Made by a program: the position numbers and the translations under genes
In this document: in pieces, positions 1 to 8,510 of the stretch
How the letters are laid out: each line of letters begins with the position of its first letter
Numbering within the stretch: position 1 is the stretch's first letter
Notes under the pieces: model-generated
Told to the model about the DNA's origin: nothing
Databases searched by the model: none
Seen by the model: the letters and a program-made list of their open reading frames with translations, nothing else
Assembly (NCBI GenBank): GCA_014885115.2
Contig: WKLE02000516.1
Span: 1 to 28,759 of the forward strand
Length of the DNA: 28,759 nt
Direction: 5' to 3'
Source: Asterionellopsis glacialis
Taxonomy: Eukaryota; Bacillariophyta; Plagiogrammaphyceae; Rhaphoneidales; Asterionellopsidaceae

Positions 1-970
1 TAAGGTGTGCATGCTGCACAAATTAGGACAGATGACAGACTGTTTTTCAAATTATTGTGTCACTCAAAAATATGAGAGGGGCTGGCTTTTTATAATGCTA
101 AACATACTATGATTAAGGGTGAATGTTGACTCAAAGTGACACTTTTTTTTGTCCATGAAACCAACATGAATTGTGGTACTTAAATCTCTCAGTTTCATGT
201 CAGGACTGAACTGATATCCTTTTCTGATGTAGTAAATGATAAATTTGTGAGTCTGTCGGCTTGCCCACACATCAATCATCCATCCTCAAGAGAGTCCTAC
301 AGGGTGTGTACTCCAGACATACTATGAGAACACACTTGATCAATTGCTTCATTAAAATCTCCAAGAATCAATATTTCTTCATTTTTTTACTATTGTAGAA
401 ATCGTGTTATGTAGATCATAGTGAAAATGTTGATAGGGATCAGACTTTTGGCTATCTGAGCACAATTGGAGGATAGATGGTTGTTGGACATGTACAGTTA
501 TTTTTTGTGAACTATCCGGTCTTGACATTTTGGTAGGTTTCTAGCATATCAGTAAATGTCTGTTGATTTGTGCCTCGGATGATGCGTTGGATCCAACACC
601 CTGGATAATCAAATTATGTTTTAAATATTTGTCCGGAATAAGACTTGTTAGAAATACTGAGAATGCAACCTGGTTTATAGTTATAAGTGGCATTAACTGG
701 AGATCCAGATAGCCAATTTGGGCTGTGTGTCAAGTGGTTCTTGATGGAGTTGCTAATAGCATTTTCATCATTATCAGTGAGATTGCTAACATTTGAACCA
801 ATGCTGCATTCCAAAATGGAAATGCTCTGATGTGGCCACTCTAAATTATCAATAAAAAGTCCCAAATGCACTTTTGAAAGTGCATGCTGGACTTTTTTTA
901 GCTAATTAACAGGCTGGACCAGCCTGGACTGAGCCTATTTCCTCTGTCTCATCAGAATGTATTGTCAGTA
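1..970 (-). pseudogene. LINE-type retrotransposon fragment, APE endonuclease region
   Basis: Minus-strand remnant of the endonuclease that nicks target DNA for LINE retrotransposition. Reading from about 880 downward, conceptual frames give YKPGC, then DYPGCWIQRI followed by RGTNQQT, then GDFNEAID near 370, and TFTLNHSMFSI near 105. These correspond in order to the substrate-binding, GDFN and SDH motifs of APE-type endonucleases (the SDH position reads LNH here). Open pieces are 614-871 and 64-279; frameshifts and stops separate them, so it is dead. The RT is not present in the window on this side, and the fragment ends where an LTR begins at 971. It is a different copy, and probably a different subfamily, from the LINE at 16686-28441. 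The class assignment is good; subfamily and host are inferred. Confidence 0.7.
228..318 (-). repeat. Segment shared between LINE endonuclease and A-family LTR 5' end
   Basis: About 90 bases that closely match the first 90 bases of every A-family LTR in this window (for example 4188-4275 and 9767-9842). Here the segment sits inside a minus-strand endonuclease reading frame (64-279) that stays open across its inner edge and reads IDVWASRQTHKF. The spacing between the GDFN motif and the SDH-like motif fits an endonuclease only if this segment is counted as coding. It is therefore either an ancestral endonuclease segment captured by the LTR, or a truncated LTR that landed in the gene. Confidence 0.6.
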
Positions 971-1215
971 TGCCCTATGCTGCTAGTGTTGACGGCGGCA
1001 CAACACAACAATCAGACAAACAACACACACAAAAAAAGAAGACTTTTATTTGGTGATGAAAATTATGAGCTTAGTTTAATCTGAAGAAGATCTGGCAATT
1101 TAGTAAGAAGTAAAAGATTCAGGAAATATTAGTACATGGTAAATTTGTGAGTCCATCTGCTTGCCCATGCATCAATCATCCATCCTCAAGAGTGTCCTAC
1201 AGGGAGTGTACTACC
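971..1215 (-). repeat. A-family LTR, copy 1 (3' LTR of A1)
   Basis: About 245 bases, one of seven near full-length copies in the window. On the minus strand the family consensus runs from TGAAGTACACTCCC to GCATAGGGCA, so it has TG...CA ends. A CACCAAATAAAAG polyadenylation-type signal lies about 75 bases before the 3' end. It directly follows the integrase end of A1. The outer end is intact (TGCCCTATG on the plus strand); the inner TG has mutated (TACCC in place of TTCA). Confidence 0.8.
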
Positions 1216-2199
1216 CAAGCTGTCCTGTGTGCATTCATATTATGGCATGACACAATGAATATTAACTGTCTCCTCCATAACGCCTCTACAGATGCGTACA
1301 GTACTGTTCGTAAAAACTTGAAGCACTTCATGAGGACCTGTACAAGGATGGTGCATCTTAGGTAAAATTCCTGGCTTCTCTACCATAACTAGGTCACCTA
1401 CAGTGTACACGTGGTGTTGCCGGTTACAATTTTCTTGTAGGTTGTTTTTATTAATTAACATTTGATATGGCTTCTAATGTAGTGTTGTAAGTACTGTGTA
1501 TAGCCCACAATACTGAACTAAGTATGTTATCCCACAGTTCATCATCTCCTATACTAGGTGGTTTGTCAGATTTGCTTATGTCAAGTGCAAGTAAGGAATT
1601 ACCTATAACTTGATGTACATGCTCTATGATACTGTTTGATTGGGGATTATAAGTAGTTGTCGGTATTTTGACTTGGCTGAAGTTTATCCATGTCTTTTCA
1701 AAGATACCCGTAAACTCTGAGCTGTTGTCATATCCTATGTACCTTGGTCGTGGATACTGGCATAACCATGCAGAGTGGAATGCTTCTATTACAGTGTTAG
1801 CTGTTTTGTCTTTAAGTGCCTTGATTTTGAAGCAGCCTGTGGCAGGATCTATCATGGTAAGACATTGTAGTGTTCGTGTGCCTGAATCGGACTTAATAGT
1901 GTATTTTCTCCTCTCTCATTGTAAGCTTTCAGCCTTTTAGGGGGTAAGTGTCCATATTTCTTACATTGCTTTTTCTACAGATGACATTGTTTACATGTTT
2001 TACAGAAGCTCTGAATGTGCTTTCTTAGCCTGGGCCAAGGAAAGTGTTGCCGTATGGTTGCTTCTGTACAAGTTTCACCTGGATGTGCTAGGTGTTCATG
2101 ATACCAAGCTACAACACGTTGTTGAAGTTTCTCTGGTATATATATTTTTCCTTTGGAGTGTATGAGAGGTTTGCCTTTGACTTCTCTAGTGGTAAACAT
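1216..2199 (-). pseudogene. pol: A1 integrase (pol C-terminal part)
   Basis: Ty3-type integrase, which joins element cDNA to host DNA. The HHCC zinc-binding N-terminus is visible at 1975-2199 (YHEHLAHPG, then CKTCKQC). The core at 1451-1855 carries the second catalytic Asp in YDNSSEF and the Glu in IIEHVHQVIG. The C-terminal part (1240-1461) reads VGDLVMVEKP, then GPHEVLQVF, a GPY/F-like module. A deletion between about 1860 and 1975 removes the segment that in sister copy A3 reads ESVHIDLIG, and with it the first catalytic Asp. Stops and frameshifts separate the three pieces. Confidence 0.85.
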
Positions 2200-2845
2200 A
2201 CCAGGTTTGGCTTTGCATTAGTTTCCGAAGCATCCTATCTTTTTGTTGGTGTAGTTTAATTAAAGGAGTGAATATCAGAAAGGCTGTTTCTTTGATTTCC
2301 TGTTGTGTTATTGGATACGCTTCCATAACATTGATAAGTTCTGGTACTTCATCATATTTGTCATAGGAATCATCTGCCCATTTTGCATCTAATCGTGAAA
2401 GTGTGTCAGCAATGGTATTTTGTTCACCAGCAATATGGACAAATTCTGCACCAAATTCTTCTAGCATCGTACGCCATCTGCATACTCGTTTGCTAGCCAT
2501 TTTGTCATACAATATGTATTTATGGTCCATGTGTACTATTAGCTTTTGACCCAATAGTATGTTTTTGAATTCCTTAAGTGTCTCTACTATAAACAGTAGT
2601 TCTTTTTTGCCAGAAGTATATTTCTTCTGAGTGTCTTTAAGTTTTCTACTATAGAACACAAGGGGCTTATCATCTTGCATGATAACCGCACCTAATTGAT
2701 AGTTGCTTGCATCAGTATATGCATAGAATTCTTTCTCAAAGTCCAGGAAAGCTAATACCATTTCTCTACTTGTAACTTCTTTTATTTTATCAAAGGCTTT
2801 CTGACAGGTGTCATCCCATACAAATTTGGCCTTGTTTGATACCAT
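2200..2845 (-). pseudogene. pol: A1 RNase H domain
   Basis: Ty3-type RNase H, which degrades the RNA template after reverse transcription. An open stretch of about 219 codons begins with SNKAKFVWDDTC and continues with YTDASNYQLGAV (first catalytic Asp), FYSRKLKDTQKKY, VHMDHKYILYD and GEQNTIADTLSRL (last catalytic Asp). It is the best preserved RNase H copy here. It leads into the linker before the integrase zinc finger, with which the frame overlaps at 2186-2199. Upstream, the RT thumb/connection has been deleted (see the RT entry). Confidence 0.88.
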
Positions 2846-3640
2846 AGCCGTGAGGTGCTAAACATTGTATCGCTTCCACTTTCTTATGCTGTGGTTGGAT
2901 ACCATCACAAGTTAGCCAGTAGCCTAAATATTCAATCTGGTCCATGGCAAAATGGGATTTGTTAACGTTTACTACAAAACCAGCTTCTGCTAGGTGGCTT
3001 AGTACCGCATCAACTTTGCTGACGTGGTCTTCAAATGTGGCACTTGACGTGATTAAAATATTGTCTGTATATGCCCGTGCAAATTATAAATTGCCTAGTA
3101 TATCATTCATGATTTTCTGAAAGATATCAGGGCTGTGGGTTATACCCATAGGAAGGATTTTAACCTGTATTTACCCCATGAAAGAATTGTAGTGAACATT
3201 TCCTGTGATTTCTCATCTAATGGAACATGATAGTAACCCATACTTAGATCAATCACGGTTGCATATTGAAATCTGTCTAGCTTTTGCAGTAGGTCCACCT
3301 ACCTTGTTGAGTTGACAAATGTTGGTTACGATATGTACATCGCCCATTTTCTCTGGTACGGCAAATGTGGGGGCTGCCCATTCACTGTCGTGGTTCTTTT
3401 CTAAAACACCTATTTATTCTAGCCTATTAATTTCCCATTTAGTAGTCCCTTCTAAGGAACGTGGTACTTGGAATGGCCTGGTGTGATATGATTCTGCGTT
3501 ATGGTCTATTTTTAGTCTAACTGGTTTTATCTTAAGTGTGCCTAGCGCGCCCTTAAAGGCTTGTGGGTATTTTTGTAGGCACTTAAGCATTATTTTTCAC
3601 TCAGTACAAGTAAGGTGTTTCCAGTTAGTGGCTGCCTTAC
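2846..3640 (-). pseudogene. pol: A1 reverse transcriptase, decayed
   Basis: RT that copies element RNA into DNA. Recognisable pieces on the minus strand include RPFQVPRSLEGTTKWEI, LEKNHDSEWAAPTF, LPMGITHSPDIFQKIMND and LGYWLTCDGIQPQ. The catalytic box reads AYTDNILI, so the second Asp of YxDD has become Asn. Several stops and at least two frameshifts occur. About 100 bases of the thumb/connection (the KFLGLINYYRD segment kept in A3 near 28650) are missing: the frame jumps from AIQCL straight to APHGYG. It cannot be active. Confidence 0.82.
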
Positions 3641-3641
3641 C

Positions 3642-4187
3642 CTAATTGACTTTGTCATAATTAGCGTCTAATATGGATGATTGCCGTAGATCTGCTTCCT
3701 TGAGGACAGCTGGCTGGACGACCATGTGGTAGATTGCTTCCACACGTTTAGGGTCTGAGACCTCGCCATGGTATTTCATGGGTAAGTCATACACTTCCCA
3801 TTGGATAGTTTGTGTGTTAAAGTGGGTGTCAAGGCCCATGGCCTGCATAACATCAGTTCCAACAATCATTTCCTACTGAGCATCTGCTTGGTTTGTTTGT
3901 TTGTCCACGTGACAAGACCAAACTATAGTTTTTTTGTCAGTGAACTCCAGGAGTGAAAATTTTAGTTGCGCGTTCTGCTTAGTGATAAAGTTACCACCCA
4001 TGGTGTTCCCGTTCAAGGAAATCTTTAAGGATGATTGTCGCAGTAGTACTGGTGTTGAGTAGGACCCGTATGGGAATAAGCTCACCATTTGGGGAAAAGG
4101 TTTGATGCAGTGTAGGAAGTATGCATAAAGTAATCCGAAAATTCTTCACTCCTATTTTTTTGTTTAATTTTACTATGTTGAGTAAAG
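3642..4187 (-). pseudogene. pol: A1 protease and gag C-terminus
   Basis: Retropepsin-type aspartic protease that would cut the polyprotein. The active-site region reads RVLLNTSTTATII, where A2 has ILLDTSTTATII, so the catalytic Asp has become Asn. The C-terminal part (3642-3869) reads MIVGTDVMQAMG and matches A2 at 13492. Before it, gag C-terminal sequence (THQSK-like, near 4150-4187) is recognisable by comparison with A2 near 13110-13200. The segment stops exactly where the plus-strand LTR copy 2 begins. Confidence 0.75.
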
Positions 4188-4431
4188 TGATGCACACTCC
4201 CTGTAGGACACTCTTGAGGATGAATGATTGATGCGTGGGCAAGCAGACGGACTCACAAATTTACCATTTACTAATATTTCCTGATTTCTTACTACTTACT
4301 AGATTGCAAGATATTCTCCAGATTAAACTAAGCTCATGATTTTCATCACCAAATAAAAGTCTTCTTTTCTTTTGTGCATTGATTGTCTGATTGTTGTGTT
4401 GTGCCAAGGTTGACATTGGCGTCATAGGGCT
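4188..4431 (+). repeat. A-family LTR, copy 2 (5' LTR, foldback left arm)
   Basis: LTR in plus orientation, from TGATGCACACTCC to CATAGGGCT (the last base of the CA end is mutated). It contains the AATAAA signal in CACCAAATAAAAG. It is followed by the leader and the gag start, so it is a 5' LTR, and it abuts the gag end of A1 in the opposite orientation. Confidence 0.8.
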
Positions 4432-4478
4432 TAGTAACGTTACTCCCTCTTTCAGAGGATATTAGCTTTCAAGAAAAC
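4432..4478 (+). promoter_or_regulatory. Leader after LTR copy 2, no evident tRNA primer site
   Basis: A tRNA primer site would be expected directly after the LTR, usually starting TGG. Instead there is AGTAACGTTACT (4433-4444), a perfect palindrome, followed by CCTCTTTCAGAGG (4446-4458), a 5-bp stem with a 3-base loop. The same pair occurs after LTR copy 3 (minus) and, with one stem mismatch, after copy 5 (12002-12027). The gag ATG follows at 4479. Confidence 0.5.
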
Positions 4479-4749
4479 ATGAAGACCTTTTACTCCTCCA
4501 ATGACTTTCAAAAGAAAGCTCAAAAGTTGAGTCAACAGCAAACCCTGCTGAATCCTCCTGCAATTCCTTTCATTAGGACTAAAAAGGAGAGGTCCAAGTC
4601 AAAAGACAATGACAAGGATTCCTACAAGACGATAGAAGTAAGAATCGATTCCTCTGAGGAAGGATCAGACTCTGAAACTATTGAAAAGAGAGTCAAACAA
4701 TTTGAAGGTGGAACTGCTGAAGAGTGGATCCAATGGAGAATTGAGTCTT
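4479..4749 (+). pseudogene. gag: A-family gag, first 90 codons
   Basis: Start of the structural Gag protein. It begins MKTFYSSNDFQKKAQKL and runs through a lysine- and serine-rich stretch to an acidic segment (DSSEEGSDSE) and EEWIQWRIE, then breaks at the foldback junction near 4745. It matches the gag start of A2 (12043 onward) and of the minus-strand copy at 4750-4881. The capsid and nucleocapsid parts are absent. An open frame continues to 4787 only because it crosses the junction. Confidence 0.75.
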
Positions 4750-4881
4750 GTTGTCTTTCGACTTTGACCTCTCCTTTTTGGACCTAATAAAAGGGATTGC
4801 AGGAGGATTCAGCAGGGTTTGCTGTTGACTCAACTCTTGAGCTTTCTTCTGAAAGTCATTGGAGGAGTAGAAGGTCTTCAT
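4750..4881 (-). pseudogene. gag: A-family gag, first 44 codons (A1)
   Basis: Minus-strand gag start, MKTFYSSNDFQKKAQEL, ending after SKSKDN. The open frame runs on to 4693, but those last 18 residues are antisense gag from the other arm, not real protein. This is the true 5' end of A1's coding sequence and lies directly downstream of LTR copy 3. Confidence 0.75.
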
Positions 4882-4926
4882 GTTTTTGAAAGTTAATTAC
4901 CTCTGAAAGAGGGAGTAATGTTACTA

Positions 4927-5171
4927 TGCCCTATGCCGCCTATGACGACTACGGCACAACACAACAATCAGACAATCAACACACAAAAGAAAAGAAGACT
5001 TTTATTTGGTGATGAAAATTATGAGCTTAGTTTAATCCGGAGAATATCTGGCAATCTAGTAAGTAGTAAGAATCAGGAAATTTTAGTAAATGGTAATTTC
5101 TTGTGAGTCTGTCTGCTTGCCCAAACATCAATCATCTATCCTCAAGAGTGTCCTACAGGGAGTGTACTTTA
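4927..5171 (-). repeat. A-family LTR, copy 3 (5' LTR of A1, foldback right arm)
   Basis: About 245 bases in minus orientation. The inner end is intact (CA end, TGCCCTATG on the plus strand). The outer TG has become TA (plus strand GTACTTTA). The family C sequence begins immediately after it. AGTAATGTTACT at 4914-4925 is the minus-strand form of the leader hairpin. Confidence 0.8.
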
Positions 5172-5172
5172 G

Positions 5173-5829
5173 AAAGAACAAACTTACAGACCCACATCAC
5201 AAGCAACCGCAGCAACCCATGCCAACTGGTTCCGATACGGATACCCATCCGCTGAAGTCAAGGACTTATTACAAGCAGCAGCAAACCTGAACATCTCATC
5301 ACCCATATGACGTACCTTTATAACTTCCATAAAACAAGCTCTAGACCAAGTGAACCTAGAAGCTAACGCAATAGAACATGACCAGGAAGGAAGTAACACC
5401 ATTATGAAAAGAAAATTGACAACACAACACCAAGATGGACAAACAAGGAAGACAGGAAGATCATTCTTGATGTACTCCAAGGTACAAGAAGACGTCCCGA
5501 CAACATTCCTTACTCAACACCCGCTCCAAAGATACCCGCTGAAAGTAGCATTCGAACTTCCCTTTCTCACCTTCCCAATAGTAGATGGAACAATCCCAAA
5601 TGACAATGGAACATTAACAGGACTATTAGATACAGGAGGATGTTGCTCCATGGGCAATTTAAATTACTTTGAAGAACTACATCATGTATTCCCTCAATAC
5701 TTCGTAGATGTATTTCCATTACAAGAAAAGCAGTTCAACGACATTAATATTGGAGGAATCAAGTCAGGCATATGGCTCACACATATAGCCATACTATGGA
5801 TACCGTATGAAGAGCATAACAGGACCTGA
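5173..5829 (+). pseudogene. pol: Element C gag end and protease
   Basis: One frame is open from 5173 apart from a TGA near 5310. The first part (to about 5460) is polar and probably the end of gag. The retropepsin part contains LTGLLDTGGCCSMGNL near 5620-5660, with the DTG catalytic triad intact, then GGIKSGIW. The frame ends at 5829 through an indel; the next frame continues with SITGPELPVDALYG, giving the end of the protease. The element's own start codon and 5' LTR are lost. Confidence 0.7.
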
Positions 5830-6560
5830 ACTACCAGTGGATGCATTATATGGAGTCCAGTTTATCAAGGAAGCAAAGTTAGTTCCAAGACTTGCAGAAA
5901 AGAGATGCGAATCAGGTCTATTTCAAGACTCGTATGAAATAACATGAATGACCCCCAAGAACAAACCAATCAAAGGGATAGCAGCTGAGAAAGGAAAGCC
6001 AGTTAAAGCATTTACCCTAAAACAAGAAGCAGGAGAGGAATGACTAACAACGGCGTCAACGAGCTATCAACAATTTTTGCAGTACTTCATTTGGATAAAT
6101 ATCATATCATGGAAGATATTGACCTGACGGATAAAGCAATCGAAGATGCTATACGACACCCACACGATTCTAACCTACATGTTTTATATTCTACATTTGA
6201 TTACAAATTACACACAGAAACTAACAAATAACAGAAACAACAGATAATTTGAAAAACACAGAAACAATTGCACAAGAAGATACATACATATCAAAACAAA
6301 CTTTGAAAACATTTGCACCATCATCAGCAACAGCAGAAGAAGAAGCACCAGCAGCAAAAGGAAAACACCAAGATGGATGAACACCAGTGAAGGTTCCCAA
6401 GAGAGTGTGGCAACCAAGAGCTTCCACCCTATTGTATTATCTGACATGTGTACTAACGATTTTATTCTTCTACCGCGTGACTGTTAAATTAAGAAAAACT
6501 CGAATCTTTCCGGCTAGAGCAGAATTCGTAGGAGTAGATGTATTAGAAGAAAGCAACTCA
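5813..6560 (+). pseudogene. pol: Element C protease-RT linker and truncated RT
   Basis: Continuation in shifted frames: GPELPVDALYGVQFIKEAK, then a TGA at 5947 and another near 6042, then a polar stretch (6040-6231) and a Gln-, Lys- and Ala-rich segment (6240-6380). The RT fingers and palm, including the YxDD box, are not found. The sequence resumes at about 6490 with KTRIFPARAEFVGVDV, which in such elements lies just downstream of the palm. A deletion of most of the RT is the simplest reading. Confidence 0.55.
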
Positions 6561-7310
6561 CCGGCAAAATCAAAATACGAAGCACTACAAGATCTCCAGA
6601 AACCAATATTATTTACAGATTTAAGGATGCTAATCGGATTCATCCGGTTTTATAGAAAATGGCTCTCTCTGTACAAAGCAAGAGTAAATAGCTGGCAAAT
6701 GATCTTAAAGCAAGCACCCAGCCCAGGAGAGTGTACAAAAGAAGAGCAGAAAAACTAGAAGCCTTGTGGACCAAAGAAGACCACGAGTTAATGCAAACAC
6801 TAAAACAGGAAATATTAGACGGCCCAGTGATTAAGAGACCCGACCCCAACAGAAGATTCTATTTAGAGTTGTGATGCACAAGGAGCAGTATTACTACAAG
6901 CAGGATGCAGCAAGAAAGAAGAAGAAGCAGTCCATAAAGAAATCTTAAGAGGAAAGTGCAAGTTCGACAAAGGAATAGAAGGATTATGACTAAAACCTAT
7001 TGCATTCATATCTCAACATCGAAAGGATAAATCATCACAACATTCATTTGTAGGAGAAGCGGACACAGGTTGATGGGCATTCCTCAAGTTTAAGGGATAC
7101 TTACTAGGTAGAGAATTCAGGTGGATAACAGATTGCAGTGGACTATTAAAGTTTTTCAAAACAGACTATGAAGCTACACACACAATTCAATGATTGAAAT
7201 TAGAATTGCTACGAATTGACTTCACAATAGTACATCGTCCCGCACAAATGTTGACTGAATGCGACATGTTATCGAGATACAATACATGGACACAACAATG
7301 AAGAGAAAAA
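6561..7310 (+). pseudogene. pol: Element C RT connection and RNase H
   Basis: The connection reads LIGFIRFYRKWLSLY (6610-6700) and ends with GPVIKRPDPNRRFYLE. After a frameshift near 6865, RNase H follows: DAQGAVLLQAG-like, LKPIAFISQHRKDKSSQHS, GREFRWITDCSGLLKFF (catalytic Asp in TDCSG) and DFTIVHRPAQMLTECDMLSRYN (last Asp). TGA stops interrupt at about 6988, 7072, 7192 and 7300, at positions where Arg or Trp would be expected. The catalytic residues that can be seen are kept. Confidence 0.75.
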
Positions 7311-7397
7311 GAAAAAGCATCAGGAATAAACACAGATAAAGAGTTACCAAACCAACAAGAGCCAAAAACGCATTTAGCCATCACTACAAAGGACAAG

Positions 7398-8510
7398 ATG
7401 ACCCCAAATCAGAAACTATTACACTATGTACAAGAAGACCAACCAAGACCTATTCCAAGAACCTTCCAACAACCTCAAGTAGTTGGCCCCGTCACCACTA
7501 AAAGAACCATGATGGCAGAAGTAATAGACAAGGCACAGACAGTTTGGATTGTCAACTCAGGCATCACACTGATGGTAGAAGCTGCACAAGATATAGGAAT
7601 CACACTCATGCCTACAGCACAAACAGACAAAGACACCTTTTTTCAAGAACAACGCAATATTCCAGACATATGAACTTTCCTCACAAGACTCAGTAAAAGA
7701 GAACAGACGCAGGAAATACACGACACCAGACCAGAATGGGTTATTATAGAATGACATCCCAAAGTAAGAACACAAGTTTTGCAAGAGATAATACCAAAGG
7801 CAGGAAGACTAGCATGTAAAGCTGTCATCATAACCGCCACAAACCAAGACCTACAAACTATCCCGCAACCACAAATCAATGACACTGAAGTACCAGAAAA
7901 TTTACCTCCAGAAGAGCGTTGGGAAATTCACACGACAACAATAGAAAATACAAAACAAGGCGGAGCTGTTGAAGCGACCATGCACGTCACCATAATGGCG
8001 CCAAGGAAGACACTCAAACATTTCAAACAAGCTGAACTCAATCAAGACAAGCACTTCATGCCAATAGAGGATTTCTTAGACCAAAACGACTGTCACTATC
8101 AAGATTCCAAAGCACAACAAGAATTGGTCAAAATGTACTCACACCCAGAAGGACATATATATCTAAGACAAACAGAACCTTCAGGATAAACCAGCAACAA
8201 CAGCCATTCTGTACAACATAAACCATCAGGCACCACGAATATAGCATGGCAAGATGAATTTAGTAACGGCGTTGGACGGCGTCACCACAGGTAGTACAAG
8301 AGAACTCTGAACCCACAATCTATTAACAGCAATGGGAATCCCAATGACACCACAGAAGATTTTGAAGAATACACAACAATGGAGCAACACATATGTTAGA
8401 CTAACACAAACGACCCCAAAACAAACTTGGCAAGCAATCTTAAGCACATTAATGACAGCCAAACAAAGATCAGAAGATGAATACACCATGCAGGTCAATC
8501 AAGACGATGA
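7398..8510 (+). pseudogene. Element C extra domain, weakly C5-methyltransferase-like
   Basis: About 370 residues between RNase H and integrase that a normal Ty3 pol lacks. Frames: 7398-7673, 7675-8189 (with a TGA at 7754), then 8185 onward. Visible segments: VWIVNSGITLMVEAAQDIGI followed by AQTD and NIPDI; RPEWVIIEWHPK; AGRLACKAVIITA; RELxTHNLLTAMGIP; and VRLTQTTPKQTWQAILSTLM. Their order resembles motif I (SGxG..AA), motif II/III acids, motif VI (ENV-like), VIII, IX and X of cytosine-5 DNA methyltransferases. The catalytic PPC motif is not seen and IX/X are weak. The presence of an extra domain is clear; its identity is a hypothesis. Confidence 0.4.

Larger units (their letters stand above)
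971..5171 (-). mobile_element. Ty3/gypsy-type element A1, rearranged
   Basis: Minus-strand LTR retrotransposon of the family I call A. Read from right to left it has a 5' LTR (4927-5171), the first 44 codons of gag (4750-4881), an inverted second copy of a 5' LTR plus gag start (4188-4749), then the end of gag, protease, RT, RNase H, integrase and a 3' LTR (971-1215). Most of gag is gone. Its outer five-base flanks (CAGTA on the left, GAAAG on the right) do not match, so it is not one clean insertion. Every coding domain carries stops or frameshifts. Confidence 0.75.
4188..5171. repeat. Long inverted repeat: two 5' LTR-gag ends, tail to tail
   Basis: Left arm 4188-4610 and right arm 4750-5171 are near-identical in opposite orientation. 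Each holds an LTR, the leader and the first 44 gag codons. The spacer of about 139 bases (4611-4749) is gag codons 45-90 of the plus copy. The arms are almost equal in length (about 423 and 422 bases), as expected for a foldback or template-switch event. An RNA crossing this region could fold into a long hairpin. Confidence 0.82.

Noticed and set aside
4693..4749. C-terminal extension of the minus-strand gag frame (last 18 residues of the frame starting at 4881)
   Set aside because: It is the antisense strand of the other foldback arm, not a protein segment.
6208..6447. Minus-strand frame with a long Leu/Val-rich hydrophobic run, like a membrane protein
   Set aside because: It is the complement of a Gln/Lys/Ala-rich plus-strand segment of element C; the hydrophobicity is a by-product of the CAG/GAA-rich opposite strand.
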